Source: DATGKD01 sp035294855 | Lineage (GTDB): Bacteria > Actinomycetota > Acidimicrobiia > Acidimicrobiales > UBA8190 | Length of the DNA: 13,724 nucleotides | Direction: 5' to 3' | Assembly: GCA_035294855.1 (NCBI GenBank) | Contig: DATGKD010000137.1 | Location: 1 to 13,724 of the forward strand | Shown: in pieces, positions 6,736 through 13,366 of the stretch | How the letters are laid out: each line of letters starts with the position of its first letter | How positions within the stretch are numbered: position 1 is the stretch's first letter | Position numbers and translations under genes: made by a program | Notes under the pieces: generated by a model | What the model was told of the DNA's origin: nothing | Seen by the model: only the letters and a program-made list of their open reading frames with translations | Databases searched by the model: none

Positions 6736-7862
6736 TGGACTTTTCGTTCACGGAGGAACAGCTGGCCGTGGCGGAAGCCGCGGGGGCGATCTTCGCCGGC
6801 AAGTCGAAACCGAAGCGCGTGGCGGAGGTCGAAAAGACCGCGGACCGTTTCGACGAGGAGCTCTGGTCCGAGCTCGCCCGCGCACACCTGCTCGGGTTGG
6901 GCATTCCCGAGGAGCACGGCGGCTCGGGGCTCGGGCTCACCGAGGTGTGCCTGTTGCTCGAACAACAGGGCCGTGCCGTGGCGCCCGTGCCCTTGTGGGC
7001 CACGCTCGTGCTGGGCGCCGCCCCGCTGGCGCGCTTCGGCACTCCTGCGCAACAGGCGCGGTGGCTGCCGGCGATCGTCGCCGGCGACGCCCGGCTGTCC
7101 GCCGCCCTCAACGAGCCGGCCGCGAGCGACGCGCGCCGGCCGGGCGTGCGCGCGGTTCCCGACGGCTCGGCCTGGCGTCTGGAGGGCACGGCGGTGGCCG
7201 TGCCGCAAGCGCACCTGGCGGCGCGTGTGCTCGTCCCCGTCCGCATGGGAGGCGACGGTCCGAGCGCGGTCGTCCTCGTCGACCCCGCGGCTCCGGGCGT
7301 GACGCTCGAGCGCGCCATCACGACGGACCGCCAGGTGCACCCGCATCTGCACTTCGACGGCACCGTGGTGCCGTCCGACGACGTCGTCGCCGGGCCGGAC
7401 GCCGGTGACGATGCCATCGCGTGGATGCTCGACACCGCCCGCACGGGCCTGTGCGCCATCCAGCTGGGCGTCACGGAGGACGCGCTGCGCCGGGCCGCCT
7501 CCTACCTGAACGAGCGGCACCAATTCGGGCGGCCGCTGTCCACGTTCCAGGGCACCATGCTGCGTGCCGCCGACGCGTACATCGACACCGAGGCCATCCG
7601 CGTCACGACATGGCAGGCGGCGTGGCGACTCGACACCGGTCGTCCGGCTGCGGAGGCGGTCGCCGTCGCCCACTGGTGGGCGTCCGACGCCGGCCAACGC
7701 GTGGTGCACGCCACGCAGCACCTCCACGGCGGGGTCGGCGCGGACATCGAGTTCCCGATCCACCGGTACTTCCTGTGGGGCAAGCAGATCGAGCTGATGC
7801 TCGGCTCACCCGGCGCGGAGCTGGCCCGCCTCGGGGAGCTCGTCACCGAGGGAGCGCGATGA
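6735..7862 (+). CDS. fadE28: Acyl-CoA dehydrogenase, FadE28/ChsE1-like partner subunit
   Basis: A 375-residue acyl-CoA dehydrogenase of the FadE28 (ChsE1) type; the M. tuberculosis protein is about 339. Family marks are the start MDFSFTEEQ, IPEEHGGSGLGLTEV (57-71), LSAALNEPA (121-129) replacing the normal YTEPEAGSD-like FAD loop, RHQFGRPLSTFQ (261-272) and QHLHGGVGADIEFPIHRYF (328-346). It has neither the C-terminal YEGT catalytic Glu nor the ER pair of helix G (ARTGL there), so it is best read as the structural and FAD-sharing partner of the FadE29-like subunit. The start ATG at 6735 shares one base with the chsH2 stop (TGATG), and GGGGGAG lies about 7 bases upstream. In M. tuberculosis fadE28 directly precedes fadE29; here it comes after chsH2. 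Confidence 0.9.
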   Translation: MDFSFTEEQLAVAEAAGAIFAGKSKPKRVAEVEKTADRFDEELWSELARAHLLGLGIPEEHGGSGLGLTEVCLLLEQQGRAVAPVPLWATLVLGAAPLARFGTPAQQARWLPAIVAGDARLSAALNEPAASDARRPGVRAVPDGSAWRLEGTAVAVPQAHLAARVLVPVRMGGDGPSAVVLVDPAAPGVTLERAITTDRQVHPHLHFDGTVVPSDDVVAGPDAGDDAIAWMLDTARTGLCAIQLGVTEDALRRAASYLNERHQFGRPLSTFQGTMLRAADAYIDTEAIRVTTWQAAWRLDTGRPAAEAVAVAHWWASDAGQRVVHATQHLHGGVGADIEFPIHRYFLWGKQIELMLGSPGAELARLGELVTEGAR

Positions 7863-8365
7863 GCCCGGCCACGGCCGCCACGCGGGCGTTGGAGGACGTC
7901 GCGGTGGGGGAGAGCCTGCCCGAGCTGCCCATTCCGCTCACGCGCTCGCTCATCGTGGCGACGGCCATCGCGTCGCGCGACTACCAGGACGTGCACCACG
8001 ATCCCGGGTTGGCCACCGAGCGCGGGTCGCCGGACATCTTCATGAACATCCTGTCCACCAACGGGCTCGTGGGGCGCTACGTCACCGACTGGACCGGTCC
8101 CGGGGCGCGCATCGAGGCGGTGTCGATCCGGCTCGGCGCGCCGAACTACCCCGGCGACACCATGGTGCTGTCGGGGACCGTGACCTCCGCGGGGGTGCCC
8201 GAAGGCCGCGGCGACGGGCGCGGCGTGGTCGAGATCGCGGTGCGGGGCGCCAACAGCCGCGGCGACCACGTCACCGGCACCGTCCGGGTGGCGCTGCCGC
8301 TCTCTGCGTCCTCTCCTGGCGCGCCGTCCACGGGCTCTTCGTCCACTCAAAGGGGTGCGTCGTGA
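7859..8365 (+). CDS. chsH1: ChsH1-like MaoC-family steroid enoyl-CoA hydratase, catalytic subunit
   Basis: 168 residues; a single hot-dog domain matching Rv3541c (ChsH1, 129 residues) through ASRDYQDVHHDPGLATERGS (38-57), DIFMNILSTNGLVGRYVTDW (59-78) and GDHVTGTVRVALPL. Active-site residues are present: D41 and H46 in the DYQDVHH motif correspond to D29 and H34 of the mycobacterial enzyme. With ChsH2 it hydrates the side-chain enoyl-CoA. The extra length is a 12-16-residue N-terminal addition and a Ser/Pro-rich C-terminal tail (about residues 149-168) that looks disordered. ATGA overlap with the fadE28-like stop; GAGGGAG sits four bases before the start. Confidence 0.93.
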   Translation: MSPATAATRALEDVAVGESLPELPIPLTRSLIVATAIASRDYQDVHHDPGLATERGSPDIFMNILSTNGLVGRYVTDWTGPGARIEAVSIRLGAPNYPGDTMVLSGTVTSAGVPEGRGDGRGVVEIAVRGANSRGDHVTGTVRVALPLSASSPGAPSTGSSSTQRGAS

Positions 8366-9558
8366 GCGCGTCGTCCCCCCGTCGCCACAGCTTCGCCGGC
8401 ACGACCGCGATCAGCGGCATCGGGGCGACGGAATTCTCGAAGGACTCGGGACGGAGCGAGTTGCGCCTCGCCACCGAGGCCGTCTCCGCTGCGTTGGCCG
8501 ACGCGGGTATCGATCCGTCCGAGGTCGACGGCCTCGTGACGTTCTCGGCGGACACGAACCCCGAGATCGAGGTGGCGCGCACCCTCGGCATGGGGGACCT
8601 GATGTTCTTCAGCCGCATCCACTACGGCGGCGGCGCCGCCTGCGCCACCGTGCAGCAGGCGGCCATGGCGGTGGCGAGTGGGATCGCCGACGTGGTGGTG
8701 TGCTACCGCGCCTTCAACGAGCGGTCCGGGCATCGCTTCGGCACGGGCGTGCAGGCCCGCCCGCCGGTGCCCAATGCCGAGAACGCCAATTTCTCGTGGT
8801 ACGTACCGCACGGCTTGCTCACCCCGGCATCGTGGGTGGCGATGTTCGCGCAGCGTTACCTGCACATCACCGGGGCCACGACCGAGGACTTCGGGCGCGT
8901 GGCGGTGGCGGACCGCGCCTTCGCAGCCACGAACCCGGCGGCGTGGTTCTACGGCAAGCCCATCACGTTGGAGGACCATCAGGCGTCGCGCTGGATCGTC
9001 GAGCCGATGCGCTTGCTCGATTGCTGCCAGGAGTCTGACGGCGGCCAGGCGCTCGTGGTCACGTCGCTCGAACGCGCCCGGTCCGCCCCGCATGCCCCCG
9101 CGGTGATCGCCGCCGCCGCCCAGGGCTCTGGCGACCAGCAGGACATGATGACCTCCTACTACCGCGACGACATGACGCGCCTGCCCGAGATGGGCGTGGT
9201 GGCTCGCCAGCTGTGGGAGACGTCCGGACTCGGGCCCGACGACATCGACTGCGCCGTGCTGTACGACCATTTCACGCCGTTCGTCCTGTACCAGCTGGAG
9301 GAGCTCGGCTTCTGCGACTGGGGCGAGGCGAAGGAGTTCGTGCGTGAAGGCCACATCGGCCCGGGCGGCAAGCTCCCCACCAACACCCACGGAGGGCAGC
9401 TGGGCGAGGCGTACATCCACGGCATGAACGGCATCGCCGAAGGCGTCCGCCAGGTGCGCGGCACCGCCGTCAACCAGGTGGAGGGCGCCGAGCACGTGGT
9501 GGTGACCGCCGGCACGGGCGTGCCCACGAGCGGCCTGGTTCTCACCCGCGACCGTTGA
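8362..9558 (+). CDS. ltp2: Ltp2-like thiolase-fold steroid side-chain retro-aldolase
   Basis: 398 residues, very similar along its whole length to M. tuberculosis Ltp2 (Rv3540c, 386): SGIGATEFSKDSGRSELRLA (18-37), DTNPEIEVARTLG, RIHYGGGAACATVQQAAMAV (85-104), AFNERSGHRFG (117-127), YGKPITLEDHQASRWI (197-212), RLLDCCQESDGG (217-228), VLYDHFTPF (299-307), INTHGG-like NTHGGQLGEAYIHGMNGIAEG (341-361) and a VTAGTGVPTSGL end. Ltp2 cleaves the hydroxylated C22 side-chain CoA ester to the 17-keto steroid and propionyl-CoA, working in complex with ChsH2. Published work on the Thermomonospora enzyme assigns catalysis to two tyrosines; likely equivalents here are in SYYRD (266-267) and GEAYIHG (Y351), assigned by motif only. 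Start GTG at 8362 overlaps the chsH1 stop (GTGA), with AAAGGGG 6 bases upstream. Last gene of the operon. Confidence 0.95.
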   Translation: MSASSPRRHSFAGTTAISGIGATEFSKDSGRSELRLATEAVSAALADAGIDPSEVDGLVTFSADTNPEIEVARTLGMGDLMFFSRIHYGGGAACATVQQAAMAVASGIADVVVCYRAFNERSGHRFGTGVQARPPVPNAENANFSWYVPHGLLTPASWVAMFAQRYLHITGATTEDFGRVAVADRAFAATNPAAWFYGKPITLEDHQASRWIVEPMRLLDCCQESDGGQALVVTSLERARSAPHAPAVIAAAAQGSGDQQDMMTSYYRDDMTRLPEMGVVARQLWETSGLGPDDIDCAVLYDHFTPFVLYQLEELGFCDWGEAKEFVREGHIGPGGKLPTNTHGGQLGEAYIHGMNGIAEGVRQVRGTAVNQVEGAEHVVVTAGTGVPTSGLVLTRDR

Positions 9559-9599
9559 CGCGCGCGGCCGCCCGCGGCTGAATCGAAAACCACCTCCGA

Positions 9600-9605
9600 T
9601 ACGCT
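9600..9605 (+). promoter_or_regulatory. Candidate -10 element for a leaderless lipoprotein transcript
   Basis: TACGCT ends 8 bases before the GTG at 9614, and no Shine-Dalgarno-like sequence lies between, an arrangement typical of leaderless actinobacterial mRNAs. No matching -35 is clear. Weak, position-based evidence. Confidence 0.3.
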
Positions 9606-9613
9606 CGCCTGCC

Positions 9614-10192
9614 GTGCGGACGAGGGGGCACGGTTGGCGTGGCACCATCGCGGTGCTCGCCTTCGCATCGGGCGTCGGCCTGCTCGCCGCGGCCTGCTCG
9701 ACGTCTCCCGCCCGGGGCGCACGGGGGTCGACCACCACCACGACGCGCCCCCCGCTGCCGGCGGGTGCGCTTCCTTCCGACGTCTCGAAGATGGTGTGTG
9801 CGGAGAAGACACAGAGCGAGCTGGCGAACGTTCTCGGCGTGTCGCCGCAACAGCCCGTCAGCCCGACCTGGGCCGACCACCAGTACACGTGCCGCTTCGC
9901 CTACTCGAGCGGCCAGCTCGTCCTGACGGTCAAGGAGCTGTCGTCGTGGAGCGAGACGCTGTCGTACTTCCACGGTCTCGGGAGCCAGCTCGGCGACACC
10001 GGCTCGCTGAGCGGGCTCGGCCAGGGGGCGTTCACCACCCAGAACGGCTCGGTGGTGGCGCGCAAGGACTGGAAGGTGCTCCTCGTCGACATCTCGGGCT
10101 TGCCGGCCCAGTTCGGGGTGCCCGCCACGAGCTCCGCGGACGTGGCCGACACCGTGGCCGACGTCATCATGGGGTGCTGGGCGGGCGACTGA
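9614..10192 (+). CDS. Secreted lipoprotein of unknown function (DUF3558-like layout)
   Basis: 192 residues. The N-terminus has Arg residues, a hydrophobic stretch (about 11-26) and a relaxed lipobox, LLAAAC, that would lipidate C28, so the mature protein would sit on the outer face of the membrane. A Ser/Thr/Pro linker follows (about 29-50). The folded part has three further cysteines: C62 (MVCAEKTQSELANVLG), C93 (YTCRFAY) and C188 near the end. The order Cys - helix ending VLG - Cys in a short strand - strands resembles DUF3558-type mycobacterial lipoproteins, but I cannot confirm it. The start is GTG at 9614; it has no ribosome binding site and may be leaderless. It lies 55 bp after ltp2 in the same direction but is not obviously part of sterol catabolism. 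Confidence 0.72.
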   Translation: MRTRGHGWRGTIAVLAFASGVGLLAAACSTSPARGARGSTTTTTRPPLPAGALPSDVSKMVCAEKTQSELANVLGVSPQQPVSPTWADHQYTCRFAYSSGQLVLTVKELSSWSETLSYFHGLGSQLGDTGSLSGLGQGAFTTQNGSVVARKDWKVLLVDISGLPAQFGVPATSSADVADTVADVIMGCWAGD

Positions 10193-10207
10193 GACTCAAG
10201 CGGCCGC

Positions 10208-10230
10208 GAGCGCGCCGGGTCCCCGGGCTC
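10208..10230. terminator. GC-rich hairpin between convergent genes
   Basis: GAGC and GCTC enclose a CCGG-GTCC-CCGG stem-loop, with a three-base bulge (10212-10214). It lies in the 39-bp gap between the convergent stops at 10192 and 10234, so it could end both transcripts. No U-tract follows on either strand, so confidence is low. Confidence 0.35.
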
Positions 10231-10231
10231 G

Positions 10232-12022
10232 TCAGTTGACCGTGAGCGAGAACGTCTGGGTCACGGTGTGCTTGGGTTTCGCCTTGTCGGTCACCTTCAC
10301 GTTGAACGTGGCGCTGCCCGGCTTCGCCGGCGTTCCGGAGATGACCCCGGTGTGGCTGAGTTTGAGGCCCTTCGGAAGCTTCCCGATCTTCTTGAACTTG
10401 TAGGGCGGGGTGCCTCCGCAGCCGGACAACGACAGCGTGTAGGGATCCCCGTGGGTGGCGCTCGGCAGCGGGCTCGCCGTCGTGATGGCGAAACCGCCCG
10501 GGCACGACGGGGGAGGCGACGAGATGCCGATGGACTCGATCAGGCCCTGTCGGCTGCCGGACGTGTCGTACTCGCCCACGGCGGCGCACACGGTGGCCGA
10601 GGCGCACGCCACCGCGTCGAGGATGGAGGCCTGACCGCTGGAAGTGGCGTTGGCCGGCAGGGGTGCCTCGACGGGACTCCAGATACCCCCGGACAACGCG
10701 TCGACGAGAGGCTGGTCCTCCCCGGTGGGCGTCTGGTTGTCGGCATAGAGGCCCACGGCCGTGCAGGTCCCCGCCGACGGGCACGTCACCGTGGTGAGGC
10801 TGTTGAAGGGGTGGGCGAAGGGGAAGCCGGTCGGGACCGCGTGGTTCGCGGGCAAGGGCGCCTGGACGGCACTCCAGGTGCCGCCGGACAACGTGTCGAT
10901 GACGCCCTGTTGGAAGCCCATCGGACTCGAATTGTCGATGTAGTCGCCCACCGCGGTGCAGCTCCCCGCGGCGTCGCACGCCAGACCACTGACGACCGGA
11001 TGGGGGTCGGCGGCCGCGTTGGCCGGCAGGGGCGCCTCGATGTCGCTCCACGTGCCACCGGACAAGGTCTCGATCAGGTTGTGGTCGTGAGCCACCGAGT
11101 CGAGGTAGTCGCCGATGGCGGCGCACGCCCCTGTCGACGGGCACGCCACCGACGTGAACGAGACCGAGGGGTCGGCCGCGGCGTTGGACGGCAGGGCGGC
11201 TTCGGCGGGGGTCCACACGCCCCCCGACAGGGTGTCGATCAGCCCCTGGGTGTCGCCCGACGTATCGGTATAGCTGCCCACGACGGTGCATGCCCCCGCG
11301 GCGGCGCACGCCACCGAATCAAGGCTGGCGACTTGACCGGTGAGGGCGGCGTTGACCGGCAGCTGAGCTTCGGTCGGGGTCCACACGCCCCCCGACAAGA
11401 TGTCGATCAGTCCCTGGGTGTTGCCCAACGCGTCGTCGTAGGTGCCGACCGCCGTGCAGGCTCCCGACGAGTTGCATGCCACCGAGTTGAGGACAGCCGC
11501 TGGAGTCGTGCTGGTGTTGGCGGGAAGAGGAGCTTCCGTCGCGCTCCAGATACCTCCGGACAAGGTGTCGATGAAGGCGCGGCTCTGCCCTGACGGCGTC
11601 GAGTTGTCGAGGTAGCTGCCGACGGCGGTGCACGCCCCGGCCGACGGGCACACGACCTGGTTGGGAGTAGCAGCATGGCTGGTGTTGGCGTTGGCCGGCA
11701 GGGGGACCTCGGTGGCGCTCCAGGCACCTCCGGACAACGTGTCGATGAGACCCCGCGAGGTGCTCGAGGTATCGAAGTAGTCGCCCACAGCGGCGCACGC
11801 GGCGCTCGACGCGCAGGCCACCGAGACATAGGTGGGAGAGGGGTCGGCGGCGGTGTTGGCGGGGAGGGGAGCCTCAATGACCGTCCAGCTCGTTGCGATC
11901 GCGGGCATCGCCGCCACGACGACCACGCTCCCGACGACGAGTGACGTCGCGCACATCGCCGTGAGAACGTGCCGTACCTGATTCGGACGAAGAAAGGCGT
12001 TGAGCGATTCCCGCATGCCCAT
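10232..12022 (-). CDS. Secreted protein with eight Cys-pair repeats and a C-terminal putative Ig (He_PIG-like) domain
   Basis: 596 residues. A signal peptide is visible (hydrophobic residues 19-42, likely cut after AIA at 41-43). Residues 45-499 hold eight repeats of about 51-65 residues following W-S-x-x-E-A-P-L-P-A-N ... S-V-A-C-x5-C-x-A-V-G-x-Y-x-D ... L-I-D-T-L-S-G-G-x-W. Each unit has one Cys pair five residues apart, suggesting a disulfide in each. The repeats resemble CxSxxxCxAVG proteins common in soil actinobacteria, and eight similar units suggest a beta-propeller (inference). Residues 507-596 (PGGFAITTASPLPSATHGDPY ... LPKGLKLSHTGVISGTP) match putative Ig / cadherin-like He_PIG domains. 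Start ATG at 12022 with AAGGGGG five bases upstream. No catalytic motif was seen; probable roles are adhesion or carbohydrate binding outside the cell. Confidence 0.88.
   Translation of the reverse strand: MGMRESLNAFLRPNQVRHVLTAMCATSLVVGSVVVVAAMPAIATSWTVIEAPLPANTAADPSPTYVSVACASSAACAAVGDYFDTSSTSRGLIDTLSGGAWSATEVPLPANANTSHAATPNQVVCPSAGACTAVGSYLDNSTPSGQSRAFIDTLSGGIWSATEAPLPANTSTTPAAVLNSVACNSSGACTAVGTYDDALGNTQGLIDILSGGVWTPTEAQLPVNAALTGQVASLDSVACAAAGACTVVGSYTDTSGDTQGLIDTLSGGVWTPAEAALPSNAAADPSVSFTSVACPSTGACAAIGDYLDSVAHDHNLIETLSGGTWSDIEAPLPANAAADPHPVVSGLACDAAGSCTAVGDYIDNSSPMGFQQGVIDTLSGGTWSAVQAPLPANHAVPTGFPFAHPFNSLTTVTCPSAGTCTAVGLYADNQTPTGEDQPLVDALSGGIWSPVEAPLPANATSSGQASILDAVACASATVCAAVGEYDTSGSRQGLIESIGISSPPPSCPGGFAITTASPLPSATHGDPYTLSLSGCGGTPPYKFKKIGKLPKGLKLSHTGVISGTPAKPGSATFNVKVTDKAKPKHTVTQTFSLTVN
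10526..11890 (-). repeat. Eight tandem coding repeats of about 170 bp
   Basis: This stretch encodes the eight repeats of the secreted protein (roughly residues 45-499). Recurrent DNA blocks encode the LSGG-x-W and EAPLPAN segments and are conserved between units, while the 14-20 residues after PLPAN vary in length and sequence. Units are 51-65 codons long, so this is diverged domain duplication and not a simple satellite. Confidence 0.85.
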
Positions 12023-12080
12023 CGCGGCCCCCTTGATGTCAGGCGAAACGCCGCCGGCATTTCGCGCGGACGACAGCCTT

Positions 12081-12090
12081 GTACCGGTAC
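12081..12090. promoter_or_regulatory. Ten-base perfect palindrome upstream of the repeat-protein gene
   Basis: GTACCGGTAC is a perfect palindrome flanked by CGACAG on the left and GACAGG on the right, 59 bp before the start at 12022. It could be an operator for the secreted repeat protein. No matching regulator is in the window and no -10/-35 pair could be fixed next to it, so this is tentative. Confidence 0.3.
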
Positions 12091-12126
12091 GACAGGCCGT
12101 CTATCGCCAAAATTGACGGCGAAGTC

Positions 12127-12171
12127 GCATGCCGAGGGCATTTGTTGCCCAATGCATGAGATGTGGCATGC
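12127..12171. repeat. Nested inverted repeats in the intergenic region
   Basis: GCATGCC (12127-12133) and GGCATGC (12165-12171) are perfect inverted arms 31 bp apart; inside them GGGCA (12136-12140) and TGCCC (12146-12150) form a 5-bp hairpin with a 5-base loop. The 194-bp gap 12023-12216 is richer in A/T than its surroundings and holds this structure, the palindrome at 12081 and the hairpin at 12182, but no gene that I can see. Confidence 0.35.
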
Positions 12172-12181
12172 GGCCGGGTGG

Positions 12182-12209
12182 CGTCCGCACGGCTCGCGTG
12201 CGGCGGACG
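12182..12209 (-). terminator. Strong GC hairpin after the copper monooxygenase gene
   Basis: CCGCACG (12185-12191) pairs perfectly with CGTGCGG (12197-12203) around a five-base loop; CGTCCG (12182-12187) and CGGACG (12204-12209) offer an alternative outer pairing. On the minus strand it begins 7 bases after the stop codon at 12217-12219, the expected place for a terminator. There is no U-tract, as is common for high-GC actinobacterial terminators. Confidence 0.5.
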
Positions 12210-12216
12210 TGCGGCG

Positions 12217-13326
12217 TCAGTTGCTGACGTACTGGACGAGACCCAGGCACATCTCGTCCGACGACCCGTCGCCCCACGTCACGAAACGCGGGGGGAGCTT
12301 GCGCAGCTGCGGCAGCTTCTGCCGCAACGTGGGGTCGTACGTGCACTTGACTTCGATGGTGTCACCGGGCGCCACGCTCACCGGCTTGGCCAGGTCGTAG
12401 GAGCGCTGGTAGTCGAAGTTGTAATTGGTGACGTTCAACAACGTCACCGGGTTGGCGCTGTCCGGGTTGAGGATCATCTGCATTTGCCGGCCCAGCAGGT
12501 GCATGTGCGCCGCCACCCGTACGATCTTGCTGCCGCCATCGGGTGCGGGCCAGATGCACGACGTGGTGTCACCGGCAGGTGGGCTGATGTCGTTGCGGCC
12601 GCAGACCTTCTCGATGATGTTGACGAAATTCACCTGGTCGTGACCGAAGCGCTGCCCAAGGTCGGCGAGCGACACCAGCCGGTTGCACATCGGTCCTTCC
12701 ACGCCGGCCGGGCACGGGATATCGGGTGGAGCGGGCAGGAGGTCCAGGCCCAAAGGTTTCAGGTTCCCGGTCGCGGGCACGGTGTCGAGCACCAGCTTGC
12801 TGCGCACCGGTTGGTCCCCGACGAGCAGGTTGTAGTGGATCTGCATCACTACCAGGCTGCCGGCGGGGAGCGGCACACCTGTGCCGGCAGGCACGACATC
12901 ACGACCGTGCCCGGGCGCCCAAGCCGTGAGCCATGGCGTGTCGGAGATCTGCCCGAGGTTGGAGCCCGGTAGCGGTGTCTCGCCGAAGCACGTCCATCCC
13001 TGTCCGTTTTTGTCGGCGGCGCGCGCCTGGGCCGCCAGGTTGGGCGGCACCAGGAACAGAATGGCGTGGTGGACTTCGAGGCTCTGGGGGAAGAACTCGC
13101 TGGAGACGATCTCCGAGTTCTTCGTGACGTGCGGGTCGACGAGCGTGCAGTGGTAGTCGTCGGTGCCCCCACCTGTGGCGTTGGGGGTGTACGAGATCGA
13201 GTTCTGCAGCGTGAGCGTCGTGACCGCCGACGCAGATTGGGTGGTCCGCAAGCTCACTGCGACCACCGCAACGGCGACGAACGCGCCGAACGCCAAGAGC
13301 AGGCTGACCCCGCGCCGTAGCCCCAC
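12217..13326 (-). CDS. Secreted PHM-like type II copper monooxygenase (Cu2_monooxygen)
   Basis: The two-domain copper, ascorbate-dependent monooxygenase fold of peptidylglycine alpha-hydroxylating / dopamine beta-monooxygenases is recognisable from its metal ligands. Numbering from the longest frame: HH at 108-109 (EVHHAILF) and H186 (MQIHYN) for the CuH site; H296 and H298 (AAHMHLLGRQM) and M381 (SSDEMCLG) for the CuM site. All six are present and in the right order, with many cysteines for disulfides. A signal peptide or anchor follows (LRRGVSLLLAFGAFVAVAV), so it acts outside the membrane. I prefer the GTG at 13326 (369 residues). The longer frame starts at a TTG at 13392 (391 residues) with no good ribosome binding site and overlaps the divergent copC start; the GTG also lacks a clear site, so the start is uncertain. 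No lyase domain is fused; the substrate is unknown. Confidence 0.87.
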   Translation of the reverse strand: MGLRRGVSLLLAFGAFVAVAVVAVSLRTTQSASAVTTLTLQNSISYTPNATGGGTDDYHCTLVDPHVTKNSEIVSSEFFPQSLEVHHAILFLVPPNLAAQARAADKNGQGWTCFGETPLPGSNLGQISDTPWLTAWAPGHGRDVVPAGTGVPLPAGSLVVMQIHYNLLVGDQPVRSKLVLDTVPATGNLKPLGLDLLPAPPDIPCPAGVEGPMCNRLVSLADLGQRFGHDQVNFVNIIEKVCGRNDISPPAGDTTSCIWPAPDGGSKIVRVAAHMHLLGRQMQMILNPDSANPVTLLNVTNYNFDYQRSYDLAKPVSVAPGDTIEVKCTYDPTLRQKLPQLRKLPPRFVTWGDGSSDEMCLGLVQYVSN

Positions 13327-13351
13327 CGACGAAGACGGTAGCCGAACTCCT

Positions 13352-13357
13352 GGGAGG
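13352..13357 (+). promoter_or_regulatory. Ribosome binding site of copC
   Basis: GGGAGG lies 9 bases before the GTG at 13367. An ATG at 13358 in the same frame directly abuts it with no spacer, so the GTG is the better start. Confidence 0.6.
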
Positions 13358-13366
13358 ATGTGGGTC

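Noticed and set aside
6504..7763. 419-codon minus-strand open frame over the fadE28-like gene
   Set aside because: Antisense to a clear acyl-CoA dehydrogenase; composition biased to Arg, Gly and Asp with no motif.
8347..9888. 513-codon open frame on the minus strand across ltp2 and the lipoprotein gene
   Set aside because: It is antisense to the strongly conserved Ltp2 protein; its product is His/Arg/Val-rich with no recognisable domain, the usual mirror of GC-rich codon use.
10268..11593. 441-codon plus-strand open frame over the secreted repeat protein
   Set aside because: Its apparent repeats are mirror images of the real minus-strand repeats, which have a signal peptide and a ribosome binding site.
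10526..11890. CRISPR array or satellite repeat
   Set aside because: The periodicity is about 170 bp, stays in frame, varies in length and encodes a conserved protein repeat; there are no short identical repeats with unique spacers.
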